From positions 1,364,001-1,428,000 of the forward strand of contig NZ_PYFW01000001.1 in the NCBI RefSeq assembly GCF_003020125.1: 64,000 bases of DNA, written 5' to 3'. The notes under the pieces are model-generated. The model was not told the DNA's origin and ran no database searches. It saw only the letters and a list, made by a program, of their open reading frames with translations. A program made the translations under genes and the position numbers. The stretch is from Bradyrhizobium sp. MOS003. Lineage in GTDB: Bacteria > Pseudomonadota > Alphaproteobacteria > Rhizobiales > Xanthobacteraceae. Below are positions 27,702-37,015 of this stretch, piece by piece. How positions within the stretch are numbered: position 1 is the stretch's first letter; each line of letters starts with the position of its first letter.

Positions 27702-28874
27702 ATGACGGACGAGTTGCCCAGAACAGACGGCGTGGCCAATGCGGGCGGCGGAGATGCGCTTCCCGCAGCGCGCCGACCGCTGCTGCGCATCGAGGGCGTC
27801 GCTAAAACCTTTGGTACTTTCCGCGCCGTGGACGGGGTCTCGCTCGATATCAAGGCCGGCGAATTCTTCGCGCTGCTCGGTCCCAGCGGCTGCGGCAAGA
27901 CCACGCTGCTGCGCATGCTCGCCGGCTTCGAGGCGCCGGACGAAGGGCGCATCCTGCTCGGGGATAAGGATATCGCGCAGGCGCTGCCGCATGAGCGGCC
28001 GATCAACATGATGTTCCAGAACTACGCGCTGTTTCCGCATCTCTCCGTGCGCGACAACATCGCCTTCGGCCTGAAGCGCGCTCGAATGGCGCGCGCCGAG
28101 ATTGCCACCCGTGTGGCCGAGATGGTCGCGCTGGTGAAGCTCGAAGGCCTCGAGAGGCGCAAACCGGATCAGCTCTCCGGCGGTCAGCGCCAGCGCGTGG
28201 CTCTCGCCCGTGCACTGGCGCGACGACCGCAATTGCTGCTGCTCGACGAGCCGCTCGCGGCGCTCGACAAGAAGCTGCGTCAGAGCACGCAGGGCGAGTT
28301 GATGGAGCTGCAGCGGCGGCTCGGCATGACCTTCATCATCGTCACTCACGATCAGGAGGAGGCGATGACGATGGCTGATAGAATCGGCGTGATGAAATCA
28401 GGCAAGCTCGCCCAGGTCGCGCCCCCGCGCGAGCTCTACGAGGCACCGCACTCGCGCTGGATCGCGGAGTTCGTCGGCGACATCAACCTGTTCGACGGCG
28501 AGACCAAATTGCGCGACGGTCATCGCCTGGTCATTGGCACGCGTGATGCGGGTACGCTGGTGGTGGCCGAGCCGCGCGAGCCGGTCGGTGCGGGAAAATT
28601 CTCGGTCGCGATCCGCCCTGAGAAGATCAAGTTGTCGCGCCGCGCCCCGGTGAGCGAAGCCGGCCGTGAAACCGCGATCAACAGCCTGGACGGCGTGATC
28701 GCGGACATCTGCTATCTTGGCGGCACAACCACCTACAAAGTGAAGCTCGATACCGGCGGGATCGTACGGGCCTCCGTCGCCAACAGCGCGCGCCTGGATG
28801 TCGACGCCTATAGCGTGGGCCAGCAAATCGTCGCCTGGTTTACGCCCGATGATTGCGTGGTGCTGCCGTCATGA
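27702..28874 (+). CDS. ABC transporter ATPase, PotA type
   Basis: A 390-residue ATPase of the spermidine/putrescine/iron import class. Motifs: Walker A GPSGCGKTT (60-68), signature LSGGQRQRVALARAL, Walker B LLLLDEPLAALD, and THDQEEA with the H-loop. A C-terminal TOBE region is present. It overlaps the next gene by 4 bp (ATGA), so it is cotranscribed with the two permeases. Substrate cannot be read from the ATPase; polyamines are the usual assumption. Confidence 0.93.
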   Translation: MTDELPRTDGVANAGGGDALPAARRPLLRIEGVAKTFGTFRAVDGVSLDIKAGEFFALLGPSGCGKTTLLRMLAGFEAPDEGRILLGDKDIAQALPHERPINMMFQNYALFPHLSVRDNIAFGLKRARMARAEIATRVAEMVALVKLEGLERRKPDQLSGGQRQRVALARALARRPQLLLLDEPLAALDKKLRQSTQGELMELQRRLGMTFIIVTHDQEEAMTMADRIGVMKSGKLAQVAPPRELYEAPHSRWIAEFVGDINLFDGETKLRDGHRLVIGTRDAGTLVVAEPREPVGAGKFSVAIRPEKIKLSRRAPVSEAGRETAINSLDGVIADICYLGGTTTYKVKLDTGGIVRASVANSARLDVDAYSVGQQIVAWFTPDDCVVLPS

Positions 28875-29785
28875 GCGCCCGCCGCATCTTCGCGCGGCCG
28901 GCGCGCTTTGCCGCGATCGCGCCCTATGTCTGGATGGTGCTGTTCTTCCTGGTGCCCTTCGCCTTCGTGCTGAAGATCAGCCTGTCGCAGACGGCGATCG
29001 CGCAGCCGCCTTACGAGCCGGTATTCGACCTGACGGCGGGGTGGGACGCGCTGAAGGCGGGGTTTGCCGCACTCTCGATCGACAATTTCAGGCTTCTCTT
29101 CTCCGACGATCTCTATGTGTTCGCCTATGTGCGCAGCCTCACCGTCGCCGTAACCTCAACGGTGCTCTTGCTGCTCGTCGGCTATCCCATCGCCTATGGC
29201 ATGGCGCGGCTGCCGAAGCGTTGGCAGGCGGTGGCGATGGTGCTGGTGATCGTGCCGTTCTGGACCTCGTTCCTGATCCGCATCTATGCCTGGATCAACA
29301 TCCTCCAGCACGATGGCCTGCTGAACCAGATCCTGCTGGCGCTGCACCTGGTCAGCCAGCCCGTGGTCTGGCTCTCCACCGACAGCGCGATGTATATCGG
29401 CATCGTCTATTCCTATTTTCCGTTCATGATCCTGCCGCTCTACGCCACGCTCGCGAAGATGGAGCCTGTGCTGGAAGAGGCGGCCTCCGATCTCGGCGCG
29501 CCGCCGTGGCAGGTGTTCTGGCTCGTCACCTTTCCGCTGTCGCTGCCCGGCGTCGGCGCCGGCGTGCTGCTGTGCTTCATTCCCATCGTCGGCGAATTCG
29601 TCATCCCCGATCTTCTGGCCGGCTCCAATTCGCTGATGATCGGCCAGACCCTGTGGCTCGAATTCTTCACCAACAAGGACTGGCCTGTCGCTTCTGCCGC
29701 TGCGATAGTGCTGCTCGTGGTGCTGCTGGTGCCGCTGCTGCTGTATGAGCGGCTGCAGAAGCGGCAGCTGGAACAGGGGCGCTAA
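28871..29785 (+). CDS. ABC transporter permease, PotB/PotH type
   Basis: A 304-residue inner-membrane permease with about six helices and the cytoplasmic EAA loop (EEAASDLGAPPWQVFWLVTFPLSLPG). The long N-terminal periplasmic part and the VILLVVL end resemble PotB/PotH. The ATG at 28871 overlaps the ATPase stop. It should pair with the following permease. Confidence 0.9.
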   Translation: MSARRIFARPARFAAIAPYVWMVLFFLVPFAFVLKISLSQTAIAQPPYEPVFDLTAGWDALKAGFAALSIDNFRLLFSDDLYVFAYVRSLTVAVTSTVLLLLVGYPIAYGMARLPKRWQAVAMVLVIVPFWTSFLIRIYAWINILQHDGLLNQILLALHLVSQPVVWLSTDSAMYIGIVYSYFPFMILPLYATLAKMEPVLEEAASDLGAPPWQVFWLVTFPLSLPGVGAGVLLCFIPIVGEFVIPDLLAGSNSLMIGQTLWLEFFTNKDWPVASAAAIVLLVVLLVPLLLYERLQKRQLEQGR

Positions 29786-29789
29786 TGCC

Positions 29790-30602
29790 ATGCGCAAGGT
29801 CTCCCGCCTGTCCCGTTTCAACATCGCCTCGCTCGCACTGGGGCTGGCCTTCCTCTATCTCCCGATCCTCATCCTCGTCATCTATTCCTTCAACGGCTCG
29901 CGGCTGGTGACGGTGTGGGGCGGCTGGTCGCTGCGCTGGTATCATGAATTCTTCAACGACCGCGCCATGATCGAGGCGGCCTGGATGAGCTTTCGTGTCG
30001 CGGCCTCCTCGGCGACCATCGCCACGCTGCTCGGCACGCTCGCCGCGGTCGCGTTGTCGCGCGGCGAGCGCTTCCGCGGCCGTACGCTGTTCTCCGGCAT
30101 GCTCTACGCGCCATTGGTGATGCCCGAGGTGATCACGGGGCTGTCGCTGCTGCTGTTGTTCGTCGCGCTGAACGCCGAGCGCGGCTTCTGGACCGTGACG
30201 ATCGCCCATACCACGCTGACGATGTGTTTCGTCGCCGTGGTCGTGCAGTCCCGCCTCGGCTCGCTCGACCGTTCGCTGGAGGAGGCGGCGATGGAACTCG
30301 GCTGTGATCCGGTGCGCGCTTTTCTTTCGGTGACGCTGCCGCTGATCGCGCCCGCGATCGTCGCAGGCTGGATGCTGGCCTTCACGCTGTCGCTGGACGA
30401 TCTCGTGATCGCGAGCTTCACCACCGGCCCGGGCTCGGCGACGCTGCCGATCCGGATCTATTCGGAGGTGCGGCTTGGAGTGAAGCCCGAGATCAACGCG
30501 ATCTGCACGCTGGTGATCGCCCTGATCGCGGCGGTCATCGTGATCGCCTCGCTGGCCTCGAAGCTTTCGAGCTCGCAAGGCGAGAGCGCGGCGCCATTGT
30601 AA
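29790..30602 (+). CDS. ABC transporter permease, PotC/PotI type
   Basis: A 270-residue permease with six helices and an EAA loop (EEAAMELGCDPVRAFLSVTLPLIAP). The N-terminal FLYLPILILVIYSFN motif is characteristic of PotC/PotI. It starts 4 bp after the PotB-type stop. No periplasmic binding-protein gene follows; the operon ends at the palindrome at 30611-30645. Confidence 0.9.
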   Translation: MRKVSRLSRFNIASLALGLAFLYLPILILVIYSFNGSRLVTVWGGWSLRWYHEFFNDRAMIEAAWMSFRVAASSATIATLLGTLAAVALSRGERFRGRTLFSGMLYAPLVMPEVITGLSLLLLFVALNAERGFWTVTIAHTTLTMCFVAVVVQSRLGSLDRSLEEAAMELGCDPVRAFLSVTLPLIAPAIVAGWMLAFTLSLDDLVIASFTTGPGSATLPIRIYSEVRLGVKPEINAICTLVIALIAAVIVIASLASKLSSSQGESAAPL

Positions 30603-30610
30603 GAGGAGGT

Positions 30611-30645
30611 CATTCCGGGACGCGCACAGCTCGCCCCGGAATGAT
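30611..30645. terminator. Palindrome between convergent operons
   Basis: TCATTCCGGG and CCCGGAATGA, 15 bp apart, between the Pot-type operon and the sugar ABC operon. It probably terminates one or both. The TCATTCCGGG end recurs in the larger repeat at 42038-42143. Confidence 0.6.
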
Positions 30646-30653
30646 GGTTTGCC

Positions 30654-31505
30654 CTACGACTTCACCGCACCTGCGGTCAGCCCGCCCACCATGTAGCGGC
30701 GGAAGGCGTAGTAGATCGCGGCCGGCGGCAGTGCGTAGATGAAGCCGGTCGTCATCAACAGCTCCCACGGCGAGTCGTCGGCGGCGAGGAAGTTGCCGAG
30801 CGCGACGGGCAGGGTGATCTCGCGGTCGTTCGAGAGCAGCAGGAACGCGTAGAGATATTCGTTCCAGGCCAGCAGCACCGCATAGGTGCCGATCGCGACC
30901 AGCGAGGGCATCATCAGCGGCACATAGACCATGCGGAAGATCTGCAGCGTGGTGGCGCCGTCCATCACCGCGGCCTCATCCAGCTCCACGGGCAATTTGT
31001 CGGAGGCCTGCTTCAGCACCCAGATCGCGTAGGGGCTTGCGATCGTCACCATCGCAAGGATCAGCGACCAGTGATTGTTGAGCAGGCCGTAATTGCCCAT
31101 CGTGCGGTACATCGGCACGGCGAGGAACGCCGCCGGGATGAAATACGTGAAGAGCGCGAGGTTCATCACGATGCGGCCGCCGGGCACCCGAAGCCGCGAG
31201 ATCGAGAACGCCGCGGCCGTGGCGATGACCAGCGTCAGGACGCCGACGGCCGCGGCGATCACCAGCGAGTTCCAGAACTGGGCATAGAAGTCGCGCAGGA
31301 AGTAATGCTGCTGCTTGAACACGATCGTGAAGTTGTGGAGCGTCGGATGGTCCGGCCACAGCTTGCCCGAGAACGCGTCCTCCTTCGGGGAGATCGCGAA
31401 CAGGAACATGTGGTAGATCGGGATCATCGTCCACAGGAAGACGGGAATGCCGATCAGCAGCAGCCGCGCTTCCGTCGCGACGTCACGGAGAGAGGGAAGC
31501 TTCAT
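30654..31505 (-). CDS. Carbohydrate ABC permease, MalG/UgpE type
   Basis: A 283-residue permease with six helices and an EAA loop (DEAAVMDGATTLQIFRMVYVPLMMPS), typical of CUT1 sugar importers. It starts at ATG 31505, overlapping the stop of the partner permease by 4 bp. It is the last gene of a binding protein-permease-permease operon that has no ATPase gene in the window. Confidence 0.92.
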   Translation of the reverse strand: MKLPSLRDVATEARLLLIGIPVFLWTMIPIYHMFLFAISPKEDAFSGKLWPDHPTLHNFTIVFKQQHYFLRDFYAQFWNSLVIAAAVGVLTLVIATAAAFSISRLRVPGGRIVMNLALFTYFIPAAFLAVPMYRTMGNYGLLNNHWSLILAMVTIASPYAIWVLKQASDKLPVELDEAAVMDGATTLQIFRMVYVPLMMPSLVAIGTYAVLLAWNEYLYAFLLLSNDREITLPVALGNFLAADDSPWELLMTTGFIYALPPAAIYYAFRRYMVGGLTAGAVKS

Positions 31506-32374
31506 CGCGACAACCGTTTCATCATGAAGTACACGAGCGGCAGGACGAACGGCATCGCACAGACGATGGAAGCCATCGCGAGCGAGAGCTGGTCGAGCCG
31601 GAGATAGCGGATACCGAGCGTCGCCAGCACATGTGTGAGGTCGGCCGGACCACCGCCGGTGAGCAGATAGACGCTGTTGAAGTCGCCGAGCGTCCAGATC
31701 ATCGAGAGCAGCGTGCAGGTGATGTAGAGCGTCTGCATCGACGGCCAGGTGATATAGCGGAACTTCTGCCACCAGCTGGCGCCGTCGACCTCGGCGGCCT
31801 CGAACAGATCGTGCGGGATCGCGAGGCGGCCGGTGATCAGGATCAGCGTCCAGAACGGCAGCGACTTCCAGATGTGCACGCCGATCGCCATGGTCAGCGC
31901 CACGGTCGGGTCGTTCAGCCAGTTCGGGCCGTCGTCGCCGGTGAAGGAAAAGATGAGGTGGTTGATCACGCCCCATTCGGGATTGAACATGAAGCGCACC
32001 GACAGGATGGTCGGGATCGACGGCACCGCCCAGGGCAGGATGAAGATCACCGACAGCCATTTGATCCAGGGGCGCTGCACGGCGAAGAAGCCGGACAGGA
32101 ACAGGGCAATCACCATCTTGATGTTGATGCCGATGACCAGGAAAATCAGCGTGTTGACCGCGGCGCGCGCGAAGATCGGATCGTTGTAAAGCGCGACATA
32201 GTTCGACGGGGCCCGCGCCAGCCACAGCCCGTAGCAGACGGGATAGACCACGAAGGCCAGGAAAACGAGCAGATAGGGCGCGAGCAGTACGATGCCCCAG
32301 ACCTGTGCCGGGGTCAGTCGCGACGACAGGGGCGGGCCGGGGAGTGCCTGATCGCCAGAGAGCGTGATCGCCAT
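31502..32374 (-). CDS. Carbohydrate ABC permease, MalF/UgpA type
   Basis: A 290-residue permease with six helices and an EAA loop (FEAAEVDGASWWQKFRYITWPS). The start is ATG 32374 (MAITLSGDQ); the frame continues upstream to TTG 32392, but the ATG has AAAGA nearby. It is separated from the binding-protein gene upstream by two hairpins, 32400-32420 and 32435-32459, which may lower expression of the permeases relative to the binding protein. Confidence 0.92.
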   Translation of the reverse strand: MAITLSGDQALPGPPLSSRLTPAQVWGIVLLAPYLLVFLAFVVYPVCYGLWLARAPSNYVALYNDPIFARAAVNTLIFLVIGINIKMVIALFLSGFFAVQRPWIKWLSVIFILPWAVPSIPTILSVRFMFNPEWGVINHLIFSFTGDDGPNWLNDPTVALTMAIGVHIWKSLPFWTLILITGRLAIPHDLFEAAEVDGASWWQKFRYITWPSMQTLYITCTLLSMIWTLGDFNSVYLLTGGGPADLTHVLATLGIRYLRLDQLSLAMASIVCAMPFVLPLVYFMMKRLSR

Positions 32375-32399
32375 TCTTTTCGGACTCTTCAAAGAGAAG

Positions 32400-32420
32400 C
32401 CGGCCGCGAAGCGCGGCCGG
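32400..32420 (-). terminator. Attenuating hairpin between binding-protein and permease genes
   Basis: CCGGCCGCG, loop aag, CGCGGCCGG. Read on the minus strand the stem is followed by the T-rich CTTCTCTTT, as expected for a partial intrinsic terminator. It lies 26 bp before the MalF-type start. Confidence 0.6.
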
Positions 32421-32434
32421 TGGTTGTTCTAGCA

Positions 32435-32459
32435 CCTCTCCCCGCGAGGCGGGGAGAGG
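32435..32459. repeat. Short palindromic repeat CCTCTCCCCGC / GCGGGGAGAGG
   Basis: Perfect 11-bp arms with a 3-base loop. The same arms occur at 57321-57344, and related forms at 48336-48359 and 48423-48440. Here it lies between the binding-protein stop and the permease, so it may protect the 3' end of the upstream mRNA. Confidence 0.6.
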
Positions 32460-32469
32460 GAGGGACGAC

Positions 32470-33855
32470 TTAACCCGCGACTTGCTTGATGCGGGCGATC
32501 AACTCGTCCACGGCCTTGTCGACGGGAACCTTCTCGCTGACGACGCGGTTCATCGCCTTCGCCCACACGTTCTCGTTGTTGAGGATCGTGAACTTCCAGT
32601 TCTTGGTGAAGTCAAACGCCGCGGTGCCGCCGGTGAACTGGGCGTGGACGGCCTTGCGGTGCTTGTCGGCCTGCCAGAACGGACTGTCCTGGCTCGCCTT
32701 CGTTACCGGGAACCAGCGGCCGAGCGCGCCTTCGATGTAGGGGCGGACGTTCTCTTCCTGGAGCAGGAAGCTGATGAACTGCTTGGCCTCGGCCTTGTTC
32801 TTGGCCGCGGTGAAGATCAGCCCGGTCTTGACGTCGGAGCGGTAGCGGATGGTCGAGCCATCCGGCGCCTTCGGGAAGGACGCCGTAATGATGTCCTGCT
32901 CATAGGCTTTCTTGCCGGCTTCGCGCTGCTCGGGCGTGAGAGCCTGGTTCTGCGAGTCTTCGTACCACTTCGCCGCGATCGAGATCGTGAAGTTGTGGGT
33001 CATCACGATGGTCTTGTTGTGGAAGGCGACGTTGTTGTCGGGATCCTTCCAGGTCGTGGAGGAGGGCGGCGTGCAGCCCTTGATGTAGGTGTCGGTATAG
33101 TCCTTCAGCGCGTGGATCAGGTTCTCGCGAACTTTGGGATCGTCGACCGTGAGCTTGCCGTCATCGTCGACCAGCTTGACGTGGTAGGCGTCCATGAAGG
33201 TGTAGAACGACTGGAAGGCGTCGGTGGATTCCACGCCCATCGGCTGGCCGACGGCGTAAATGCGCTGTCCGGTCGCCTTGCGGATGCCAGGCTGCACCTT
33301 GTCGCACCAGAACGTCCAGTAGCCCGCCCAGTCGGTCGGGATATCGGCCTGCTTGAAGCCGGCTTTCTCCAGCATGTCGTTCCAGATCTGGACGTGCATG
33401 CTCTGCTGCTTCAGCGGGAAGCCGTAATAGGCCTTCTTCTTGGTGACGTCGTTGTAGAGGATCGACGCATCGAGCGTGTTCTGGACAAAGCGGTCCTTGA
33501 TCGGCTCCATGATGTCGGAGAGATCCTCGAGCTTGCCCTCATAGGCCCACTTGCCCTGCGCCTGCACGTCATAAGAATCGGAATAGGCGACATCGGGCAC
33601 GGTGCCGGCATCGAGCGCTGCGACCGTCTTCGGAATCATGTCCTGGATCGCGTATTGCGACAATTCGACCTTGATGCCGGTCTTGGCTTCGAACTTCTTG
33701 ATCGTATCGAGCAGCGCGTCGTCTTCGGAACGATAGAAGCCCTTGCCCCACCAGACTGTGATCGTCTTCTGCTGCGCAAATGCGGGTGCAGCGGCTGCAA
33801 ACAGCCCGGCCGCAGCGACCGCCAGTGATACTGCGCCAATAACCTTGGATTTCAC
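32470..33855 (-). CDS. Sugar ABC substrate-binding protein
   Basis: A 461-residue periplasmic solute-binding protein of the CUT1/UgpB group (COG1653 type). Residues 1-27 are a signal peptide ending in APAFAQ. The N-terminal lobe starts with ITVWWGKGFY, and the C-terminal region with AKNKAEAKQFISFLLQEENVRPYIE and GRWFPVT is typical. The start is GTG at 33855 with GGGAG 6-7 bases upstream; a TTG at 33870 is less likely. The solute is unknown. The first gene of its operon. Confidence 0.9.
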   Translation of the reverse strand: MKSKVIGAVSLAVAAAGLFAAAAPAFAQQKTITVWWGKGFYRSEDDALLDTIKKFEAKTGIKVELSQYAIQDMIPKTVAALDAGTVPDVAYSDSYDVQAQGKWAYEGKLEDLSDIMEPIKDRFVQNTLDASILYNDVTKKKAYYGFPLKQQSMHVQIWNDMLEKAGFKQADIPTDWAGYWTFWCDKVQPGIRKATGQRIYAVGQPMGVESTDAFQSFYTFMDAYHVKLVDDDGKLTVDDPKVRENLIHALKDYTDTYIKGCTPPSSTTWKDPDNNVAFHNKTIVMTHNFTISIAAKWYEDSQNQALTPEQREAGKKAYEQDIITASFPKAPDGSTIRYRSDVKTGLIFTAAKNKAEAKQFISFLLQEENVRPYIEGALGRWFPVTKASQDSPFWQADKHRKAVHAQFTGGTAAFDFTKNWKFTILNNENVWAKAMNRVVSEKVPVDKAVDELIARIKQVAG

Positions 33856-33870
33856 GTTTTTCTCCCTCAA

Positions 33871-33895
33871 ACGGCCGGTGTTTTTAACCGGTCGT
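33871..33895 (-). promoter_or_regulatory. Imperfect palindrome upstream of the sugar-binding protein
   Basis: ACGGCCGGT and ACCGGTCGT, 7 bp apart with one mismatch, 16 bp before the GTG start. The gap is a run of T/A. This is a plausible repressor operator for the sugar operon, but no regulator is adjacent. Confidence 0.45.
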
Positions 33896-34064
33896 ATAAA
33901 ACACTAGCGCATGGCGTAAGCTCGATCTAGCGGCATGTTGTCAGACATAGGTCGTGGTGGCGGGCCTTGCGGAGATGCTTAATGCGTGCATCGATCCAAT
34001 CGCCGCATCAATTCGCCCTGATCAATTCGTGCTTTCGTCGGGCGGCGGCAGATGATCGCGATCC

Positions 34065-36017
34065 TCAGTTGGATTTCGCGTTGTCCTTCGGGTTCTCTTT
34101 GGCGTTCTCCGCCGTCGGCGAATCCGCCTGTGGAGGAGGCTTTCCGCTGCCGGTGATGCGTTCGATCGCGGAGCGCACGGCGTCGCCCCCCTTGCGGTCC
34201 TTCAGCATGTCGAGCAGCGGCGCGGAGGCCGGCGAGCGGCGGATCAGGCTTTCCGGATCGGGGAAGATCAGGGGATCGTCCCAGGGGCCCTGCACCACGA
34301 ATGGCAGTTCGAAGCCCGACGTGCTGTTGAGGCTCGCCACGCCCTTCATGTCGTATTCGCGCGTCGGCACCGAGGCGGTCCCGGTGAGCGTGATCTTCGC
34401 CGCCGGCCCTTCGACGCGGATGTCCTCGGCGGTGGCGACCCCATCGGAGAATTTCACGGCGATGGTGAGATTGTTGTAAGGCGTCGAACCGTTGCGGAAA
34501 TTGCCGCCGCCCGACAGCGGCCGCCGCTCCAGGCGCTTCAGCAATTGCTCGGCATTGAAGCCCGCGATCGCGCCGTCGTGACCGGTGACGGTGGCGCTGC
34601 CGTCGAGCGACTGCACGAGGCCGAACGGGCTCGAGCCCGAGGCGAACAGCGACACGTTGATGTTGCCGCGGCCGGACAGCTTGTTGAGGCCGAAAAGTTC
34701 GGTGGCGCAGGCCTGGAGATCGACGTCGGTGAACTGGAATTGCGCCTTGATGTCGGCGACGGTGTCGGAGCGCGCGATGCCGAACGAGCCCTTGGCAATT
34801 CCGCCATAGACCTGCGCCTCGCCGACCGAGAGCGCCAGCGTGCCGTTGCGCAAATTGGCGCCGATCGCGGTGCGGCCGAGCTTGGTCGATCCGACCGTCA
34901 GCTTTGCCGCCGACAGGCGCATGTCGAGGTCGGTCGTCGACAATCCGTTGAGATCGAACAGCTGCCTGTTCCAGTCCCGCGCACCGCTCGCGAGCAGGCG
35001 GAAGGTCGAGATGTAAGGTGTGAAGTCAAGTGCGTCCGCGGCAAGCGTCGCCTGCAGCGTCTGCCGGCCGTTATTGGCGTAGGTCATGACGCCCTCGGCC
35101 GCATTGCCGTCGAGCTCGACATTGACGTTGGTGAGCGCGATCGAGGCGCCGACGACGTTGGCGCGCGCTTTCAGCACGAAGCGGCCGAAGCCGCCGCTGG
35201 CGGGCTGCGGCTGCCCGGTCCAGCGCAGCGCGTTGCGCAAGGAGGGGCTGTCGACCGTCAGCATACCTTCCATCATCGGGCTGGTGCGGTTGGCGACGCT
35301 GCCGTCGAAGGCGAGCTTGAGCGGCGCGCTGGCGATCCGCGCCTTCAACCCCGAGCGCTCCCCGGAGAGGGCGGCGACGAAATCGGAAAAACTGATCGAG
35401 CCGTCGACACGCTCGCCGCGCCAGTCGAACTGTCCGGTCGCGGCGAAGGAACGCGAGATCGAGGGCCAGGCCAGCGACAGGTCGATGTCCTCGAACTTCT
35501 CGGTGCCGTGCGTGGCGGCGTCCTCGTAATCGAGCACGCCGTCCTGGATCCGGATTTCGGAGAACGAGACTTGGTTCTCGGCACCGGGCTTCATGGTGCG
35601 CGCGATGGTCTGGATGAAGGGCGTCCAGTTGCTCTGGCCGTCCGGCTTCAGGCTGACATGGATGCGCGGCCGCAGCAGCGTCAGGTCGGCGATCTCGAAC
35701 CGTTGCAGCAGCAACGGCAGCAGCCGCAGATTGGCGGTGAGCACGTCGACCTGGAGCGCGGGATCGCTGGTGCCGCCGCCCTTGAGGCCGACGTCACGGA
35801 AGGAAATGTAGCTCGCCGGCAGCACCGAGATGTCGATTGCACCCGCGACACTGAGCTCGAGCCCGGTGACGTCGCGGATCTGCGCTTCGACCGCCTTGCG
35901 CAGCGCGTCGCGGTTGATGAGCCATGAGGTCGCGATCAGGGCGATCAGCGCAACGCCGAGCAGCGCCGCGATCGGCGTCCCGAGGCGCTTCATTCCTTGG
36001 GCCATGGTCAATGGCAT
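34065..36017 (-). CDS. AsmA family envelope protein
   Basis: A 650-residue protein with one N-terminal helix (AALLGVALIALIATSWLI) and a long beta-rich periplasmic part. The opening (RKAVEAQIRDVTGLELSVAGAIDISVLPASYISFRDVGL) is the AsmA signature. AsmA proteins relate to phospholipid transport and outer-membrane assembly. The C-terminus is a Lys/Asp/Asn-rich tail. The start (36017, 36005 or 35993) is uncertain because no good Shine-Dalgarno lies before any of them. Confidence 0.85.
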   Translation of the reverse strand: MPLTMAQGMKRLGTPIAALLGVALIALIATSWLINRDALRKAVEAQIRDVTGLELSVAGAIDISVLPASYISFRDVGLKGGGTSDPALQVDVLTANLRLLPLLLQRFEIADLTLLRPRIHVSLKPDGQSNWTPFIQTIARTMKPGAENQVSFSEIRIQDGVLDYEDAATHGTEKFEDIDLSLAWPSISRSFAATGQFDWRGERVDGSISFSDFVAALSGERSGLKARIASAPLKLAFDGSVANRTSPMMEGMLTVDSPSLRNALRWTGQPQPASGGFGRFVLKARANVVGASIALTNVNVELDGNAAEGVMTYANNGRQTLQATLAADALDFTPYISTFRLLASGARDWNRQLFDLNGLSTTDLDMRLSAAKLTVGSTKLGRTAIGANLRNGTLALSVGEAQVYGGIAKGSFGIARSDTVADIKAQFQFTDVDLQACATELFGLNKLSGRGNINVSLFASGSSPFGLVQSLDGSATVTGHDGAIAGFNAEQLLKRLERRPLSGGGNFRNGSTPYNNLTIAVKFSDGVATAEDIRVEGPAAKITLTGTASVPTREYDMKGVASLNSTSGFELPFVVQGPWDDPLIFPDPESLIRRSPASAPLLDMLKDRKGGDAVRSAIERITGSGKPPPQADSPTAENAKENPKDNAKSN

Positions 36018-36277
36018 GTCCTGATCGGGTTGGTCGTTGGAGCCAGAAGGACGGGTCGGGAAACCTGCGTGCCCACGCCCAACCCCCGCAACTTGATGGT
36101 TTTTCTTGTCGCTTTCAAGGCCGCGGACGGTTCTGCCCACGGTGTGGGCAGCTTCTATCACCCGGGCGCGGTGCGGAGAACCCCGTATCATTGACGGCTT
36201 TGGAGGATTTCGCCTAATAATCGCCGCCAATAGGGCGCGACGCCTCCAAGCCGAAGGTTCAGTCGAAGGTTATTTGC

Positions 36278-37015
36278 ATGAACAAGGTCTATCCCGACGC
36301 CAAGTCGGCTCTGTCAGGCATTTTGAAAGACAACATGATGATCATGTCGGGAGGCTTTGGCCTCTGCGGCATTGCCGAGGAGCTGTCGGACGCGATCCGC
36401 GAGGCCGGCGTCAAGGGGCTGACGGTCGTCTCCAACAATGCCGGCGTCGACGGCATCGGCCTCAGCCGCCTCCTGGAAACCCGGCAGATCAAGAAGATGA
36501 TCTCGTCCTATGTCGGCGAGAACAAGCTGTTCGCCCAGCAATTCCTCGCCGGGGAGCTGGAACTCGAATTCAATCCGCAGGGCACGCTGGCCGAGCGCAT
36601 CCGCGCCGGCGGCGCCGGCATTCCGGCCTTCTACACCAAGACCGGCGTCGGCACGCTGATCGCCGAAGGCAAGGAAGTGAAGGAGTTCGACGGCGAGAAG
36701 TATCTGATGGAACGCGGCTTGTTCGCCGACCTCGCCATCGTGCACGCCTGGAAGGGCGACACCGCCGGCAATCTCATCTATCGCAAGACCGCGCGCAACT
36801 TCAACCCGATGATGGCGACCGCCGCCAAGGTCACGGTGGCCGAGGTCGAGCATCTGGTTCCGGCCGGCGAACTCAATCCCGACCATATCCACACGCCCGG
36901 CATCTTCGTGAAGCGCATCGTCGAGGTCGGCACGGCCAAGAAGCGCATCGAATTCCGTAACACCCGCCCGCGTCCGACCAAGGCGCCGGCCGCCGGCACT
37001 GGAGTTGAAATCTGA
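36278..37015 (+). CDS. scoA: 3-oxoacid CoA-transferase subunit A
   Basis: A 245-residue subunit of the two-subunit CoA-transferase (usually succinyl-CoA:acetoacetate) that activates ketone bodies. It has [14 protein letters not shown], the family's Gly-rich CoA-binding motif. The gene ends in TGATG, overlapping the start of subunit B by one base, so translation is coupled. Confidence 0.93.
   Translation: MNKVYPDAKSALSGILKDNMMIMSGGFGLCGIAEELSDAIREAGVKGLTVVSNNAGVDGIGLSRLLETRQIKKMISSYVGENKLFAQQFLAGELELEFNPQGTLAERIRAGGAGIPAFYTKTGVGTLIAEGKEVKEFDGEKYLMERGLFADLAIVHAWKGDTAGNLIYRKTARNFNPMMATAAKVTVAEVEHLVPAGELNPDHIHTPGIFVKRIVEVGTAKKRIEFRNTRPRPTKAPAAGTGVEI

Noticed and set aside
30654..32435. 593-residue reading of the MalG-type permease frame
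   Set aside because: The upstream half overlaps the MalF-type gene in another frame; the true start is ATG 31505 overlapping its stop by 4 bp.
32435..32459. Possible riboswitch or regulatory RNA
   Set aside because: A simple short palindrome repeated elsewhere in the window, with no conserved aptamer-like structure.
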